Shown: positions 33,997 through 43,605, counted from the first letter of the stretch. The stretch: DNA of 50,922 nt from Flavobacteriales bacterium (GCA_020435995.1 JAGQYO010000021.1:1-50922); one strand, 5' to 3'. Translations and numbers: made by a program. The notes: generated from the sequence alone by a model not told the origin.

Positions 33997-35268
33997 CTAT
34001 TCTAGCAGCGCTTGGTCGTCATCTTCGATGTTTCCGCCCAACTCCAAAGCATCTATATTAGCTATGGCGCTCCCGGCAATTCCTTTAATCGAACCGTACA
34101 TATTTACTGTGTTCAACAACACTTTTTCCAATTGTTTTTCTCGGCTTTTCCAAATTCTAGCCATGGACCTTTTTTCGGTATCCAAGTCGTTTTTCATAAC
34201 GCTAAATCCTTCCACTATGCCCTCTATTTGAAGTTTAAATTCGTTGCTTGTGAGAAAATCGTAGAGCATGCCCATTTTATCGCCCTTGTTCTCTTGAATT
34301 ACGAGGGCGCTGCTCACTCGAATTATTGATTCCCTTAGCACCAAAGCAAGGCTCTTAAATTCTTCAAAGGTGCAAATCCAAATTCCATCAATGTTTGTTA
34401 ACCTGTCTACATCTTTAGGAAGGGTTTCGGTTACAAGCACACCGATATCGGCGTTTTTTTCTCGCATATCAGCTTTGAATTTTTCTATCCAAGTGGGCTG
34501 AAAATCCTTTGTGCGCTTGCTTTCGTAGTAGATTTTTCCGCAATTTGTTTTGGTTCTGGTATTCACTATTTGCATGCAGTCGGCTCCGCGCGCGCCTTTT
34601 TTTATCTCGTCGATTGTGTCTAATGGAAATTGCTGTTGAAGAAATTCTTCAATGGCCAATTCTAGAACTTCACCCTGCATTTGCATTGAGCCTTGTTCTT
34701 GTTTGCGCTTCATTTCTTCGGTGAGTTTCTTTTGGTCCTCAAGTTGTTTTATTAATTCTTTTATTCGCAACTCGTTTCCGTCCTCAACCGCTTTTTTAAT
34801 TTTTTCCTTTTCAGTGATAAGCAGATCATTCATTCTTTTTTGGGCATCGGCTTCTGCTTTTTCTTGAAGCTCATTTTTTTCCCTTTTTAGGCGTTCAATG
34901 TCCGCCTTGGTTCGGTTCAATTCTTTTACCTGCTCCGATTTTTCGTTGAGTTCTTTTTGAAGCAAATTGAACTGATCGCGTTGTTCTTCGGCCATTTTGA
35001 TCTTAATCTTGTCTTCCATCAGCCGCCTATCTTCCCTTAATTGTTTTTCCAATCGCTCTTGAAAAAGCTCATTTTCTTGCTTCTTTCTTTTTTCAAATTC
35101 GTCTTTTGCAAGACTCAGTTCTTTGAATTGTAATTCGAAATTCTTTTTTTCCTTGGCCAGCTCCGATTGATATTTTTGTTTTATGTCGCTCTCTAGTTGA
35201 TGTGAGAGAATATCTTGAACATCGATACTGGTTCCACAATTGGGGCAATTTATTTTGGACTCACTCAT
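33997..35268 (-). CDS. DUF2130 protein with zinc ribbon and coiled coil
   Basis: A 423-residue cytoplasmic protein. It starts with a small zinc-ribbon-like CPNCG (near residue 9; only one CxxC is seen), followed by a long charged coiled coil (about 25-205) and the conserved globular DUF2130 domain (about 205-400, with GARGADCMQIVNTRT, CGKIYYESKRTKDF and ADIGVLVTETLP). The DxE-K pattern in this domain recalls the restriction-endonuclease-like fold. The role of the family is unknown. The gene stands alone. Confidence 0.85.
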   Translation of the reverse strand: MSESKINCPNCGTSIDVQDILSHQLESDIKQKYQSELAKEKKNFELQFKELSLAKDEFEKRKKQENELFQERLEKQLREDRRLMEDKIKIKMAEEQRDQFNLLQKELNEKSEQVKELNRTKADIERLKREKNELQEKAEADAQKRMNDLLITEKEKIKKAVEDGNELRIKELIKQLEDQKKLTEEMKRKQEQGSMQMQGEVLELAIEEFLQQQFPLDTIDEIKKGARGADCMQIVNTRTKTNCGKIYYESKRTKDFQPTWIEKFKADMREKNADIGVLVTETLPKDVDRLTNIDGIWICTFEEFKSLALVLRESIIRVSSALVIQENKGDKMGMLYDFLTSNEFKLQIEGIVEGFSVMKNDLDTEKRSMARIWKSREKQLEKVLLNTVNMYGSIKGIAGSAIANIDALELGGNIEDDDQALLE

Positions 35269-35377
35269 AATTTTGATTTGAACTTCGAAAGTAAAAGGTT
35301 GACCTTAATCAATCCGCGAACTAACCTACCTTTTTATTTTTTCTTTTAACTTTCCGTAAAATTGAAGAATTGTAATT

Positions 35378-37267
35378 ATGGGAAAGCATACTGTAAAAGT
35401 TACATCTAACCTTCAAGAGCGAAAAACCTTTTTAAAGCACTTGTTGAATGACGTTGCTGCTTTAGATATAATGATAGAAAAAGGTCTGATCGAAAAAGGG
35501 ATTGCCAGAATTGGCGCCGAACAAGAGTTTTGTATCATTGACCAACACTGCCGACCTTCTGTAAAGGGCCCTGATATTCTGAGCAAGCTGAGCGAACCTC
35601 ATTTTACTACAGAATTGGCGCGGTATAATCTCGAAATCAACCTAGATCCACAGGAATTAAAAGGACGATGTTTTCACAACATGGAAACCCAACTGCGCAG
35701 GCTCTTGAATATGGCTGATGATGCAGCTTCAAACTTTAATAACAATGTGGTTTTAACGGGCATTTTACCCTCTATAACGAAGGAGCAAGTAGGCTTAGAT
35801 TATATGACGCCAAACCCACGTTATTATATGCTCGGTGAAATTATCAAAGCTATTAGAGGGGCCGATTTTGAACTCAATATCATTGGAGTTGACGAACTTA
35901 TATTATCGCATTCCAACATACTTTTTGAAGCTTGTAATACGAGTTTCCAACTCCATTTGCAAGTAGAGCCAGAAGAGTTTGTGGACATGTACAACTGGGC
36001 GCAAATGATTACAGGTCCGGTGTTATCGGTTTGTACCAACTCCCCCTTACTTTTTGGTAGGCAACTCTGGTCCGAAACTAGAATTGCCCTTTTTCAGCAG
36101 AGCATCGACATGCGCAGTAAGGGAAAAAACCTAAGAGAAAAACAACAACGGGTTTCCTTTGGCAGCAAGTGGATTTCTGATATTACAGAGATTTATAAAG
36201 ACGATATTTCTAGGTACACCTTGCTTTTGACCACGGATATTGAAAAAGACTCACTTGAAATATTGGCCGATGGGGGAATACCAAAACTTGAAGCTCTGAG
36301 TGTACATAACGGTACTATTTGGAAGTGGAACCGACCCTGCTATGGCGTCGGAAATGGCAAGGCACATCTCAGAATCGAAAACCGATATATTCCGTCGGGG
36401 CCTACTGTGGTTGACGAAATGGCCAATATGGCTTTTTGGATAGGCTTGATGAAGGGTATGCCTGAACATTTTAGAGGAAATTGGCATTTGCATCAGTTTG
36501 AAATTGCAAAGGAAAACTTTTATAAAGCCGCCACCATGGGAATTCAAGCAGGTATGTCATGGGGCGACAAAATATATCCGTCTAAGGAACTTATTATAAA
36601 AAAACTCATTCCTATTGCCATTCAAGGGCTCCGATCGTGCAAAGTAGCTGAAGCGGATATTGAAAAATACATGATCATTATTAAGAATAGAGCCAAGATG
36701 AATGCTACGGGAAGTCGATGGATGGTGAAAAGTTATCGGAATTTAAGAAAGGAATTGAAAAGAGATGAAGCCATTCTCACCCTTACCCATTGTATGGATA
36801 AAAGACGTAAAACCTTAAAACCAGTGCATGAATGGCCCATTGCGGAAGTAGAAGAGAGTAAGGGATTTAAAATTCATTATGCCACCATCGAAAACATCAT
36901 GACTACGGATTTGTTTACTGTGAGAAAGGACGACTTGCTCGATTTGGTGAGCAGCATGATGAAGTGGCGAAACATAAGGCATGTGCCTGTTGAGGATGAC
37001 CACGGCAAACTTTTGGGCCTCATCAATAAAACAACAATCGATAAATACCTCAGTTCAGATAAGGTGGATCCGCTGGCTACCGCAGGAGATTTAATGAATA
37101 CAAATCTTGTGGTAGTGAGTCCTGAAACGGATATAAAACATGCCATGCTCAAAATGATTCATAAAAAAGTGAGCAGTTTGCCCGTGGTTGACAATGGTGA
37201 ATTGGTGGGAATTGTGACCGATGTAGATATGACATTGGTGTGGGAGAAAATAGAGGCGAATGATTAA
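35378..37267 (+). CDS. GCS2-type carboxylate-amine ligase fused to two CBS domains
   Basis: A 629-residue cytoplasmic protein. Residues about 30-480 form a glutamate-cysteine-ligase-2/YbdK-type ligase domain (RIGAEQEFCIID, ARYNLEINLDPQEL, SNILFEACNTSFQLHLQV, HNGTIWKWNRPCYG, HLRIENRYIPSGPT). Residues about 504-625 are a pair of CBS repeats (IMTTDLFTV and LMNTNLVVV), which usually bind adenosine nucleotides and control an attached enzyme. Whether it makes gamma-glutamylcysteine or another amide is not clear. The next gene overlaps its end by 8 bases, so the two are coupled. A TAACTTTC box near 35347 might be the promoter. Confidence 0.87.
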   Translation: MGKHTVKVTSNLQERKTFLKHLLNDVAALDIMIEKGLIEKGIARIGAEQEFCIIDQHCRPSVKGPDILSKLSEPHFTTELARYNLEINLDPQELKGRCFHNMETQLRRLLNMADDAASNFNNNVVLTGILPSITKEQVGLDYMTPNPRYYMLGEIIKAIRGADFELNIIGVDELILSHSNILFEACNTSFQLHLQVEPEEFVDMYNWAQMITGPVLSVCTNSPLLFGRQLWSETRIALFQQSIDMRSKGKNLREKQQRVSFGSKWISDITEIYKDDISRYTLLLTTDIEKDSLEILADGGIPKLEALSVHNGTIWKWNRPCYGVGNGKAHLRIENRYIPSGPTVVDEMANMAFWIGLMKGMPEHFRGNWHLHQFEIAKENFYKAATMGIQAGMSWGDKIYPSKELIIKKLIPIAIQGLRSCKVAEADIEKYMIIIKNRAKMNATGSRWMVKSYRNLRKELKRDEAILTLTHCMDKRRKTLKPVHEWPIAEVEESKGFKIHYATIENIMTTDLFTVRKDDLLDLVSSMMKWRNIRHVPVEDDHGKLLGLINKTTIDKYLSSDKVDPLATAGDLMNTNLVVVSPETDIKHAMLKMIHKKVSSLPVVDNGELVGIVTDVDMTLVWEKIEAND

Positions 37268-38432
37268 AATTCAGAGCAAGGCCACCCAATCAGAGATAGA
37301 AGTAGGTCGGTATATTGGCAAATTTGAAGCTGACCCCAAGCTTCCTTCTGTGGTGGTTTTTGGGGGGATTCACGGCAATGAACCATCAGGCGTGTTTGCC
37401 CTTCAAGTTGTTTGCGATCACATTATAAAAAATGAGATAAAAATCAACGGGAGTTTTTACGCAATATCGGGTAACATGTGTGCCCTGCCCAAGGGAAAAA
37501 GGTATTGCGAAACCGATTTGAATAGGATTTGGACCCATCAGCATTTAGATGTTCTCAAAGTGGACCCAATTGGGGAGGATGAATTGCCAAGTGAGTACCT
37601 TCAAATGAAGGAAATTATGAATGAAATTGAATACATAATTGCCAGAAACAAAGGCCCAATCTACTTCATCGATCTCCACACCACTTCATCCCAATCGTGT
37701 CCATTTATTCCCATTAACGATACCCTTGCCAACCGAGCCTTTGCCATGAAATTTCCGGTACCTATAGTACTCGGCATAGAAGAATTTATAGAGGGCCCGT
37801 TGCTGAGCTACATCAACGAAATTGACCACGTGTGTCTGGGATTTGAAGGCGGACAGCACGATGATAAAAAATCAATTCAACATCAAATTGCTTTTGTAAG
37901 CCTTAGCCTGTTGTACGCCAATTTGATTACCAAAATTGAATTTCCCGACTACCTAGAATATTTGAATGCCCTGCAACAGGCCTGCAAGGAAGAAAAAGGT
38001 GTTTACGAAATTCTATACAAGTATGAACTAAAACAAGACGATCATTTTTGTATGCTTCCCGGATTCAAAAGTTTTGATCGTATTGCCAAAAACCAACGTT
38101 TAGCGGAGCACAATGGGAAAATGGTGTGCTCGAAGGAGGAAGGAAAAATTTTTATGCCACTTTACCAATCACAAGGTGAAGATGGATTTTTTATTATTCG
38201 ATCGGTATCTCAGTTTTGGCTCCTGCTAAGCGCCAAACTTCGGCAATTTCGAATGGAGAAATTTCTAATCTGTTTGCCCGGTGTTTCGCGAGATATTAAA
38301 AATCCCAAAGCACTCAGAATTGACAAAAACACAGCCCGGTTTTTAGCCAAAGAAATCTTCCATTTGCTGGGTTTTCGAATGAAGAAAAAAGAGAATAATG
38401 TGCTGATTTTCACTAGGAGAGAGCGTATTTGA
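37260..38432 (+). CDS. Succinylglutamate desuccinylase/aspartoacylase-family zinc hydrolase
   Basis: A 390-residue M14-like hydrolase. Zinc ligands are His38 and Glu41 (GGIHGNEPSG) and His140 (FIDLHTTSS); the substrate carboxylate-binding DLNR motif (Arg89) and the catalytic-region EGGQ are also present. Such enzymes cleave N-acyl amino acids or gamma-glutamyl-type amides. The ATG at 37260 lies inside the GCS2-CBS gene, whose stop is at 37265-37267. GCS2-like ligases and aspartoacylase-like hydrolases are known to co-occur in amidoligase gene sets; a RimK ATP-grasp gene that often joins them is absent here. Confidence 0.85.
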   Translation: MIKIQSKATQSEIEVGRYIGKFEADPKLPSVVVFGGIHGNEPSGVFALQVVCDHIIKNEIKINGSFYAISGNMCALPKGKRYCETDLNRIWTHQHLDVLKVDPIGEDELPSEYLQMKEIMNEIEYIIARNKGPIYFIDLHTTSSQSCPFIPINDTLANRAFAMKFPVPIVLGIEEFIEGPLLSYINEIDHVCLGFEGGQHDDKKSIQHQIAFVSLSLLYANLITKIEFPDYLEYLNALQQACKEEKGVYEILYKYELKQDDHFCMLPGFKSFDRIAKNQRLAEHNGKMVCSKEEGKIFMPLYQSQGEDGFFIIRSVSQFWLLLSAKLRQFRMEKFLICLPGVSRDIKNPKALRIDKNTARFLAKEIFHLLGFRMKKKENNVLIFTRRERI

Positions 38433-38515
38433 GTGTTTTTCCAAAGCATTATTTTTTTACGCTTACAAAGCAAAAAACCTTACTTTTATTGAATAATATT
38501 TAAATCCTCATCATC

Positions 38516-40240
38516 ATGAAAAAAATCTATTCAATACTCATGTGCGTTTCAATGTGGGGCGTTATGCAAGCTCAATCGGGTTTGGTTATTACAGAAATTA
38601 TGTACAGCCCACCAGGTGCGGGGGGTACAGGTGGCATTGAATACTTGGAAATCTACAACAATGGGTCTACCAATATCGATCTCACGGGATATACCATTAA
38701 TGGGTCATTTAATTATTCATTTCCTTCTGTATCACTGGTTTCGGGAGACTATTTTTTGCTTTCGAATGATTCGGCGGCGTTTTTTAGCACCTATGGTAAA
38801 ATGGCCTATGACTATACAGGGTTTATTTTAAATTCAGGTTCAGTTATTCGGATATGGGACAACGTAAACCAAATTGTGGATTCGGTAGAATACGAAAATT
38901 CAGCACCTTGGCCCACCATAGCAAATGGAAAAGGGCCTTCGTTACAGTTGTGTGATTACAATGGAAACAACAACGATCCAGCATCATGGGCGAGAAGTAC
39001 AAATGACTTGTCTATAGTATTGGGAAATAGAAGGGTATATGGAACACCGGGAGCAGCTAATTCTTGTCCCACTACACCAGTAGTTCAACTTGAGTATACA
39101 GCAATATCGGTGAATGAGAATGCGGGTACAGTTGATCTTGAATTGTATTTAGATAACGCTACCGGATTGGCCACTTCAGTTGATGTAAGTGCAATTTCGG
39201 GTACAGCTTCTGCCACTTCTGATATCACATTCACCTCGCCAACCACAGTTACATTCCCCGCTGGTTTTATCGGCACTCAAACGGTTTCGGTTGTCATAGT
39301 GGATGACACTTTAGATGAAGCAGACGAAACACTTGATTTTACTTTGAGTAACGTAACCAACGGTGCTACACTACTTAATAGCGCTACAAGTATGACAATC
39401 AAAAAAGACATTAATGACAACCCTGTAGATCGCAAAATGAAATTGATAGGAATAGCTGATGATGCTTCGGCAGGAGCGGCGAGGCTTATTGAGGTTGAGT
39501 TATTGGCCGACGTAACTGATATGAGTAAATACGGATTAGGATGCGCTAACAATGGCGGCGGTACTGATGGGGTAGAATTTAATTTTCCTGCAATTCCTGG
39601 TAAAAAGGGGGATCATTATTTTGTTACAAATGATTCGGCGGCATTTCATGATTTTTACGGAATTGCACCTTCATTTATTAGCCCTGGCTTTAATGGCGCA
39701 GCCTCTTACAACGGCGATGATGCGATGGAGCTTTTCGAAAATGGAAGGGTAATCGATAGATATGGTTTGCCTGATGTGGATGGAACTGGTGAGGTTTGGG
39801 AATATGTGGATGGTTGGGCACATAGACGAAACAACTCTGGGCCCGATGGCGATAATTTTGTTCCCTTAAATTGGGAATTTAGCATGAATGCCTTAGGGGG
39901 AGCCACTACCAATGGCGAGGCGACCAAACCATACCCACTTCCAAAAGCTCCAGATCCAGTGGATACAACGGATTCTACTGTTAGTGTTCACCAAATAGAG
40001 CGACCCAAGGATTTGCTCATTTACCCAAACCCGGCGAAAGAGTGGACATTGGTTAAATCAACAGGGTCGAGGTTAGACCACATTAAACTCTACAATTCAA
40101 TAGGTGTATTGGTATTGGATACGGAGGTTTTTGCGAAGGAATATAAATTGAATCTTGGAAACTTAGAAACAGGAATTTACATGATCCAATTAAGAACAGA
40201 TGACGGCCATGAACAAGTGCGGCGCATCATAAAAGAGTAG
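38516..40240 (+). CDS. Secreted lamin-tail/Calx-beta protein with T9SS sorting domain
   Basis: A 574-residue exported protein. A signal peptide ends near MQAQ. A lamin-tail domain follows (about 22-125, GLVITEIMYSPPGAGGTGG, YLEIYNNGSTNIDLTGYTI), then a Calx-beta-like domain (about 190-290, VQLEYTAISVNENAGT ... DDTLDEADETLDFTL), a second lamin-tail-like stretch (about 310-440) and a type A T9SS sorting domain (about 500-574, LIYPNPAKEW ... LETGIYMIQLRTDDG). Calx-beta repeats usually bind calcium. The function is likely surface adhesion or an extracellular scaffold. A strong terminator follows. Confidence 0.87.
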   Translation: MKKIYSILMCVSMWGVMQAQSGLVITEIMYSPPGAGGTGGIEYLEIYNNGSTNIDLTGYTINGSFNYSFPSVSLVSGDYFLLSNDSAAFFSTYGKMAYDYTGFILNSGSVIRIWDNVNQIVDSVEYENSAPWPTIANGKGPSLQLCDYNGNNNDPASWARSTNDLSIVLGNRRVYGTPGAANSCPTTPVVQLEYTAISVNENAGTVDLELYLDNATGLATSVDVSAISGTASATSDITFTSPTTVTFPAGFIGTQTVSVVIVDDTLDEADETLDFTLSNVTNGATLLNSATSMTIKKDINDNPVDRKMKLIGIADDASAGAARLIEVELLADVTDMSKYGLGCANNGGGTDGVEFNFPAIPGKKGDHYFVTNDSAAFHDFYGIAPSFISPGFNGAASYNGDDAMELFENGRVIDRYGLPDVDGTGEVWEYVDGWAHRRNNSGPDGDNFVPLNWEFSMNALGGATTNGEATKPYPLPKAPDPVDTTDSTVSVHQIERPKDLLIYPNPAKEWTLVKSTGSRLDHIKLYNSIGVLVLDTEVFAKEYKLNLGNLETGIYMIQLRTDDGHEQVRRIIKE

Positions 40241-40244
40241 CATT

Positions 40245-40275
40245 AAAAAGAGCCTTTTACAAGGCTCTTTTTTTT
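40245..40275. terminator. Bidirectional intrinsic terminator
   Basis: AAAAAGAGCCTT and AAGGCTCTTTTT form a 12-bp stem with a TTAC loop. The A and T runs allow it to end both the lamin-tail gene (plus) and the M48 gene (minus). Confidence 0.88.
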
Positions 40276-40313
40276 GATATCGAGAGATAAGTCTAATCGG
40301 CATTTAATCCCGA

Positions 40314-41744
40314 TTAGGGTGCTGTATAAGGCTGTTCCTTAATAATTTTTATCCATTCGGTTGGATCTACCCTATCCGTCATTTTCATTTCGTTGATGGC
40401 TTCTACTACATACATTCGAAGCACATTTTTGGAAGAATTAGCCAAATCTTCCAAAGTTTGGTTGCTGCTAGACTGCACAGATTTTAACTCTTGAATTGTG
40501 ATGCTTTTTTTCTCTTCCGGACTTAGGGTTTTCATTTGATCTACGATTGATTTTAACGTGGGTAGATGATCTTGTGTACTCATACCTACAATTTTGAGCA
40601 ATTTACCATCATGTGGCAACCACAATATATGAGCCCAAACTACAACATCCTTGGTGGTCTCTTTCATAGATATGAGCACACCTTGGCCATTGGGATGGGT
40701 GTAAACCCTTCTTTTGTAGCTGTTTTTTTGTTTTTCGGGAACTTCCTGAACAAAAGCATTGGCTGCATCTGTGGCCGTAGCATGCTCGGTTTCAGTGCCA
40801 ATAGCAATGGCCGCTTCTTGGTTTTCAATAATTCCGCACATCCTACCAGATTCCAAAAACAAATTCCATTTTTCTGGAAATGAAACAGATAAGTTTAAAG
40901 TGGGATTTAAGATGGATTGTTTGTGAATTACACCGAATTTGGGATTTTGCCCAAACAAAAGCCCATCAAAATTGCTTAAAAAGGTAGGACTTATTGGGCC
41001 GCTGATGTTCAGCTTTGCTTCTTTCAATTCTTTGTCTAGGCGAGTCACTCTGTCAGGGGTAAAGGGATGGTCGCTGAAATAACTTTTTTCTTCCGATTGC
41101 CCAGTTAGGAGTTCGATGGTGGTGGTCATTCGGTTTAATGCTGCCTTCAATGCATTTGGATCATAGCCAGATTTTAAAGCCAATTGAACACCTTGAACGT
41201 CAGCTTCGGTTTCATATTTCCTGCTGTACTTGGCCACAAGTAGATGACTAGGTGCGACAAAGATTTCGCCGAGTTTGTCGTTTACAATGCCCAATATTTC
41301 ACCCGGAAGGGCAAGCAAACCTGGAATAATTCCTTTTCGCATTTGCTTCACGCTGTGTCGGTTGTTGGAGTGGATAATTTCATGAGCCAATATACAAGCC
41401 ATTTCATCCTCAGTTTTGAGAATAGATATTAATCCCGTTGTTACATAGATATACCCGCCAGGAAGGGCAAACGCATTGGGCGATGGGTCGGGCACGAGAT
41501 GGAATTTGTATTCAAAAAGTGGCTTTTCGAGGTTATTTACCAATCGCTGACCAATTGATCCAACATAGGCGGTCATGGATGGGTTGTTATAGATCCCCAT
41601 TTGTTTTTTAACTGACTCAGCATTGCTTGCGCCAAGCTTTTTGTCAAAATCGATGCTTTGAGCGATAACAACCTCTACGGTTAGAACCAACGAAATGGCA
41701 GCTAATCCACTCACAAATGGCTTTTTAATATTAAAAGAATTCAT
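40314..41744 (-). CDS. M48-family metalloprotease, BepA-like
   Basis: A 476-residue exported protease with a signal peptide ending near VVIAQ. The zinc site is His121-Glu122-x-x-His125 (LAHEIIHSNNRHS) with Glu178 in YETEAD as the third ligand. The core lies in about residues 50-225; the second half (about 230-440) is an unnamed alpha/beta region with a NEMKMTDRVDP tail. Related BepA/LoiP proteins work in outer-membrane protein quality control in the periplasm. It has no TPR repeats, which BepA has. Its start is the ATG at 41744; the NmrA-like gene ends 63 bases upstream of it in the same direction. Confidence 0.88.
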   Translation of the reverse strand: MNSFNIKKPFVSGLAAISLVLTVEVVIAQSIDFDKKLGASNAESVKKQMGIYNNPSMTAYVGSIGQRLVNNLEKPLFEYKFHLVPDPSPNAFALPGGYIYVTTGLISILKTEDEMACILAHEIIHSNNRHSVKQMRKGIIPGLLALPGEILGIVNDKLGEIFVAPSHLLVAKYSRKYETEADVQGVQLALKSGYDPNALKAALNRMTTTIELLTGQSEEKSYFSDHPFTPDRVTRLDKELKEAKLNISGPISPTFLSNFDGLLFGQNPKFGVIHKQSILNPTLNLSVSFPEKWNLFLESGRMCGIIENQEAAIAIGTETEHATATDAANAFVQEVPEKQKNSYKRRVYTHPNGQGVLISMKETTKDVVVWAHILWLPHDGKLLKIVGMSTQDHLPTLKSIVDQMKTLSPEEKKSITIQELKSVQSSSNQTLEDLANSSKNVLRMYVVEAINEMKMTDRVDPTEWIKIIKEQPYTAP

Positions 41745-41806
41745 TTTGCGAATTTAGGTCAAAGTAGGGTTTAGATATTCAGAAAAGCCGCGATTTCAGA
41801 CGAAAA

Positions 41807-42679
41807 TCATGAAGTTATTTTTGCTTTTTCTCGAATGATAAATTCTTCCAAGGTTGTTGGCTTTTTACCTGTGATTATATTAAAATTATTCGAAATTTCA
41901 GGTTCTTTTTGAAGCCTTGGAAGGAAGTGAAGCATGGCCATCACTACGGCAAATCCACTTTTAACACCTTCTTTTCTTTTTTTAAAATAGAAGCGAACGG
42001 GGTTAACACTTATGTAGGTGAATTGAGTTCCGACCATCCTGCTCATCACCTCCGTTACTTCTAAAAAGTTTTTGTTTTCTGATCCCGTAATTTCAATGGC
42101 TTGGTTTTGAAATTTATCGAAATCCCTCATTAAAATAGCAAGCACTTCACCTATGTTTTTTATATCTATCCAATTAAATTTTGCTTGGCCCGCGGGAAGT
42201 GTAATACTTTGATGTTTAATTAATTCTGGAAGTAGGGTAGTGGTTAAGTTTTGCATGAAATAGCTTGGCCGAACAAAAATAAATTTGAAGCCGAACGACT
42301 TAATGAGGCTTTCTATTTTGTTGTGTGGAATTACTTTGCTTTGTTCTGCTCCTTGAACGGAGAGAAAAACAATTTTTTCGATTCCTTTTTTTTTGGCAGA
42401 GTTCAAAAGAGGCTGAAAATATTTGTCAACTTTTGAGATATGGGGTGGGCGCAGCAGAAAAAGTATGTCAATGTCGTCAAAAGCCTCATCAAAAGAATTT
42501 GGGTTTTCAAAGTCAAACCAAGCGTAAGTTAGATGGGAAAGACCATGAAATGTTTTTTTTGCGCGCTCTATGTTACGGACCGCAACGATGGTTTCAAATT
42601 CATCGTTCGGTTTGTTCAAGTAGTTTACCAATTCTACCCCAATGTTGCCTGTTGCTCCTGTAACAAGTATGCGTGTCAT
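41807..42679 (-). CDS. NmrA/SDR-like NAD(P)-binding protein
   Basis: A 290-residue atypical short-chain dehydrogenase. The Rossmann dinucleotide site is TGATGNIG at the N-terminus, as in NmrA- and QOR2/azoreductase-like proteins. FVRPSYFMQNL is a usual family segment. It lacks the usual YxxxK catalytic pair at the expected site, so it may be a redox sensor instead of a dehydrogenase. A TAnnTTTG box sits 24 bases upstream, so it has its own promoter. Confidence 0.85.
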   Translation of the reverse strand: MTRILVTGATGNIGVELVNYLNKPNDEFETIVAVRNIERAKKTFHGLSHLTYAWFDFENPNSFDEAFDDIDILFLLRPPHISKVDKYFQPLLNSAKKKGIEKIVFLSVQGAEQSKVIPHNKIESLIKSFGFKFIFVRPSYFMQNLTTTLLPELIKHQSITLPAGQAKFNWIDIKNIGEVLAILMRDFDKFQNQAIEITGSENKNFLEVTEVMSRMVGTQFTYISVNPVRFYFKKRKEGVKSGFAVVMAMLHFLPRLQKEPEISNNFNIITGKKPTTLEEFIIREKAKITS

Positions 42680-42702
42680 ATCAAGTAATTGTAATTATTG
42701 AA

Positions 42703-42710
42703 CAAAGTTA
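42703..42710 (-). promoter_or_regulatory. Candidate -7 element (TAACTTTG on the minus strand) of the NmrA-like gene
   Basis: On the minus strand TAACTTTG matches TAnnTTTG and lies 23 bases before the ATG at 42679. No -33 box is obvious. Confidence 0.4.
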
Positions 42711-42935
42711 GCTGCGTATTTCTTTAAACATTACGCGTCCGATAGTAACTACCCGGGTGATAGGTACAACATGTGAGAATACAAAAATCGGCATTCGTGT
42801 TAAATCGGGCACTAATAAGTTTTATTAGGAACTCCCTCAGCAAGTGTCTTTTTGATGGTCGATTCAGCTCTCCGTTTTGTTATCAGCTGGTGGCTACAAT
42901 TTTTCTTTGAAAAGGCAACCTTTTATAACCGCTTT

Positions 42936-43340
42936 TTACTGACTAAAATTGGTGAGAAGGTAATAGGCGGCCCATCCTATAAAAGTAACCAAGAGGATGA
43001 GCATCCAGCTCGGTACACTTTGTGGCGTTTCGCTGCCACCAATAATAAATTGCTTTTGGTTCCCCTTGTCGTATGCATTGAGCATGAGGGGTATTACGCC
43101 ATCTACAATACCATTTTCTTTGATGCCTTCCACCGATACCGATGGCCCATTGCGTACAATAAATTTGATGGTTTTAATGCCTTCACGACCTGTAGGAGAT
43201 TTGCTCACCAATTTTAAAGTATGCTCTCCATCAGTAAGCTTTCGCGTATCTAGATCAAATTGTACCGGAACAGTGAGCTTCGCAATGGGTTGCGGCTCAT
43301 CGTCAATAAACAAGGTTATTCTGCTCTTATCTTCTTGCAT
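42936..43340 (-). CDS. Tail-anchored beta-rich protein of the cbb3 operon
   Basis: A 134-residue protein, last of four genes in the oxidase operon, starting 4 bases after the stop of the gene before it. Residues about 5-95 are beta-strand-rich and Ig-like (VQFDLDTRKLTDGEHTLKL ... IKFIVRNGPSVSV), and one hydrophobic helix (about 112-131) ends the protein. No signal peptide and no CxxCH heme site are present, so naming it a cytochrome would be wrong. Position suggests an assembly factor or accessory subunit of the oxidase. Confidence 0.7.
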   Translation of the reverse strand: MQEDKSRITLFIDDEPQPIAKLTVPVQFDLDTRKLTDGEHTLKLVSKSPTGREGIKTIKFIVRNGPSVSVEGIKENGIVDGVIPLMLNAYDKGNQKQFIIGGSETPQSVPSWMLILLVTFIGWAAYYLLTNFSQ

Positions 43341-43344
43341 TTTC

Positions 43345-43605
43345 TTAATTGCCTAAAATTGAATTTTTAATATGGTTTTCCTCTTTTTCTCCGGGCCTCA
43401 CCAAGTATTTTATGGAATAAAACAGCGTCAACAGGGTGATGCACGTAATTATTGAAATTATTAACCAGTCCCAATTGCTTGCAGGGCCTGCGCCATGGGT
43501 GAGTCCTTGTGTTATTTTGGGTTGCTGCTTTTCACAAACCGGACAGGCCCAAACGGAGGTGCTTAAGAAGATGAGGAAAAATAAAAATGGATACGATGTT
43601 TTCAT
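43345..43605 (-). CDS. Small exported CxxC membrane protein of the cbb3 operon
   Basis: An 86-residue protein with a signal peptide (MKTSYPFLFFLIFLSTSVWA) that would leave a mature N-terminus starting with CPVC, so Cys21 and Cys24 face the periplasm. One transmembrane helix follows (about 47-68), then a charged cytoplasmic tail. It starts 4 bases after the stop of the CcoO-like gene. The CxxC could bind copper or pass electrons during CuB or heme c maturation; this is inference. It is not a recognisable CcoQ. Confidence 0.65.
   Translation of the reverse strand: MKTSYPFLFFLIFLSTSVWACPVCEKQQPKITQGLTHGAGPASNWDWLIISIITCITLLTLFYSIKYLVRPGEKEENHIKNSILGN

Noticed and set aside
42812-42828. CTAATAA/TTATTAG hairpin between the NmrA-like gene and the oxidase operon
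   Set aside because: The stem is AT-rich and has no T run on either strand, so it is not a convincing terminator for the operon.
42852-43217. 121-residue plus-strand frame over the 134-residue minus-strand gene
   Set aside because: It is an antisense shadow without a recognisable motif; the minus-strand frame fits the operon spacing and has a membrane anchor.
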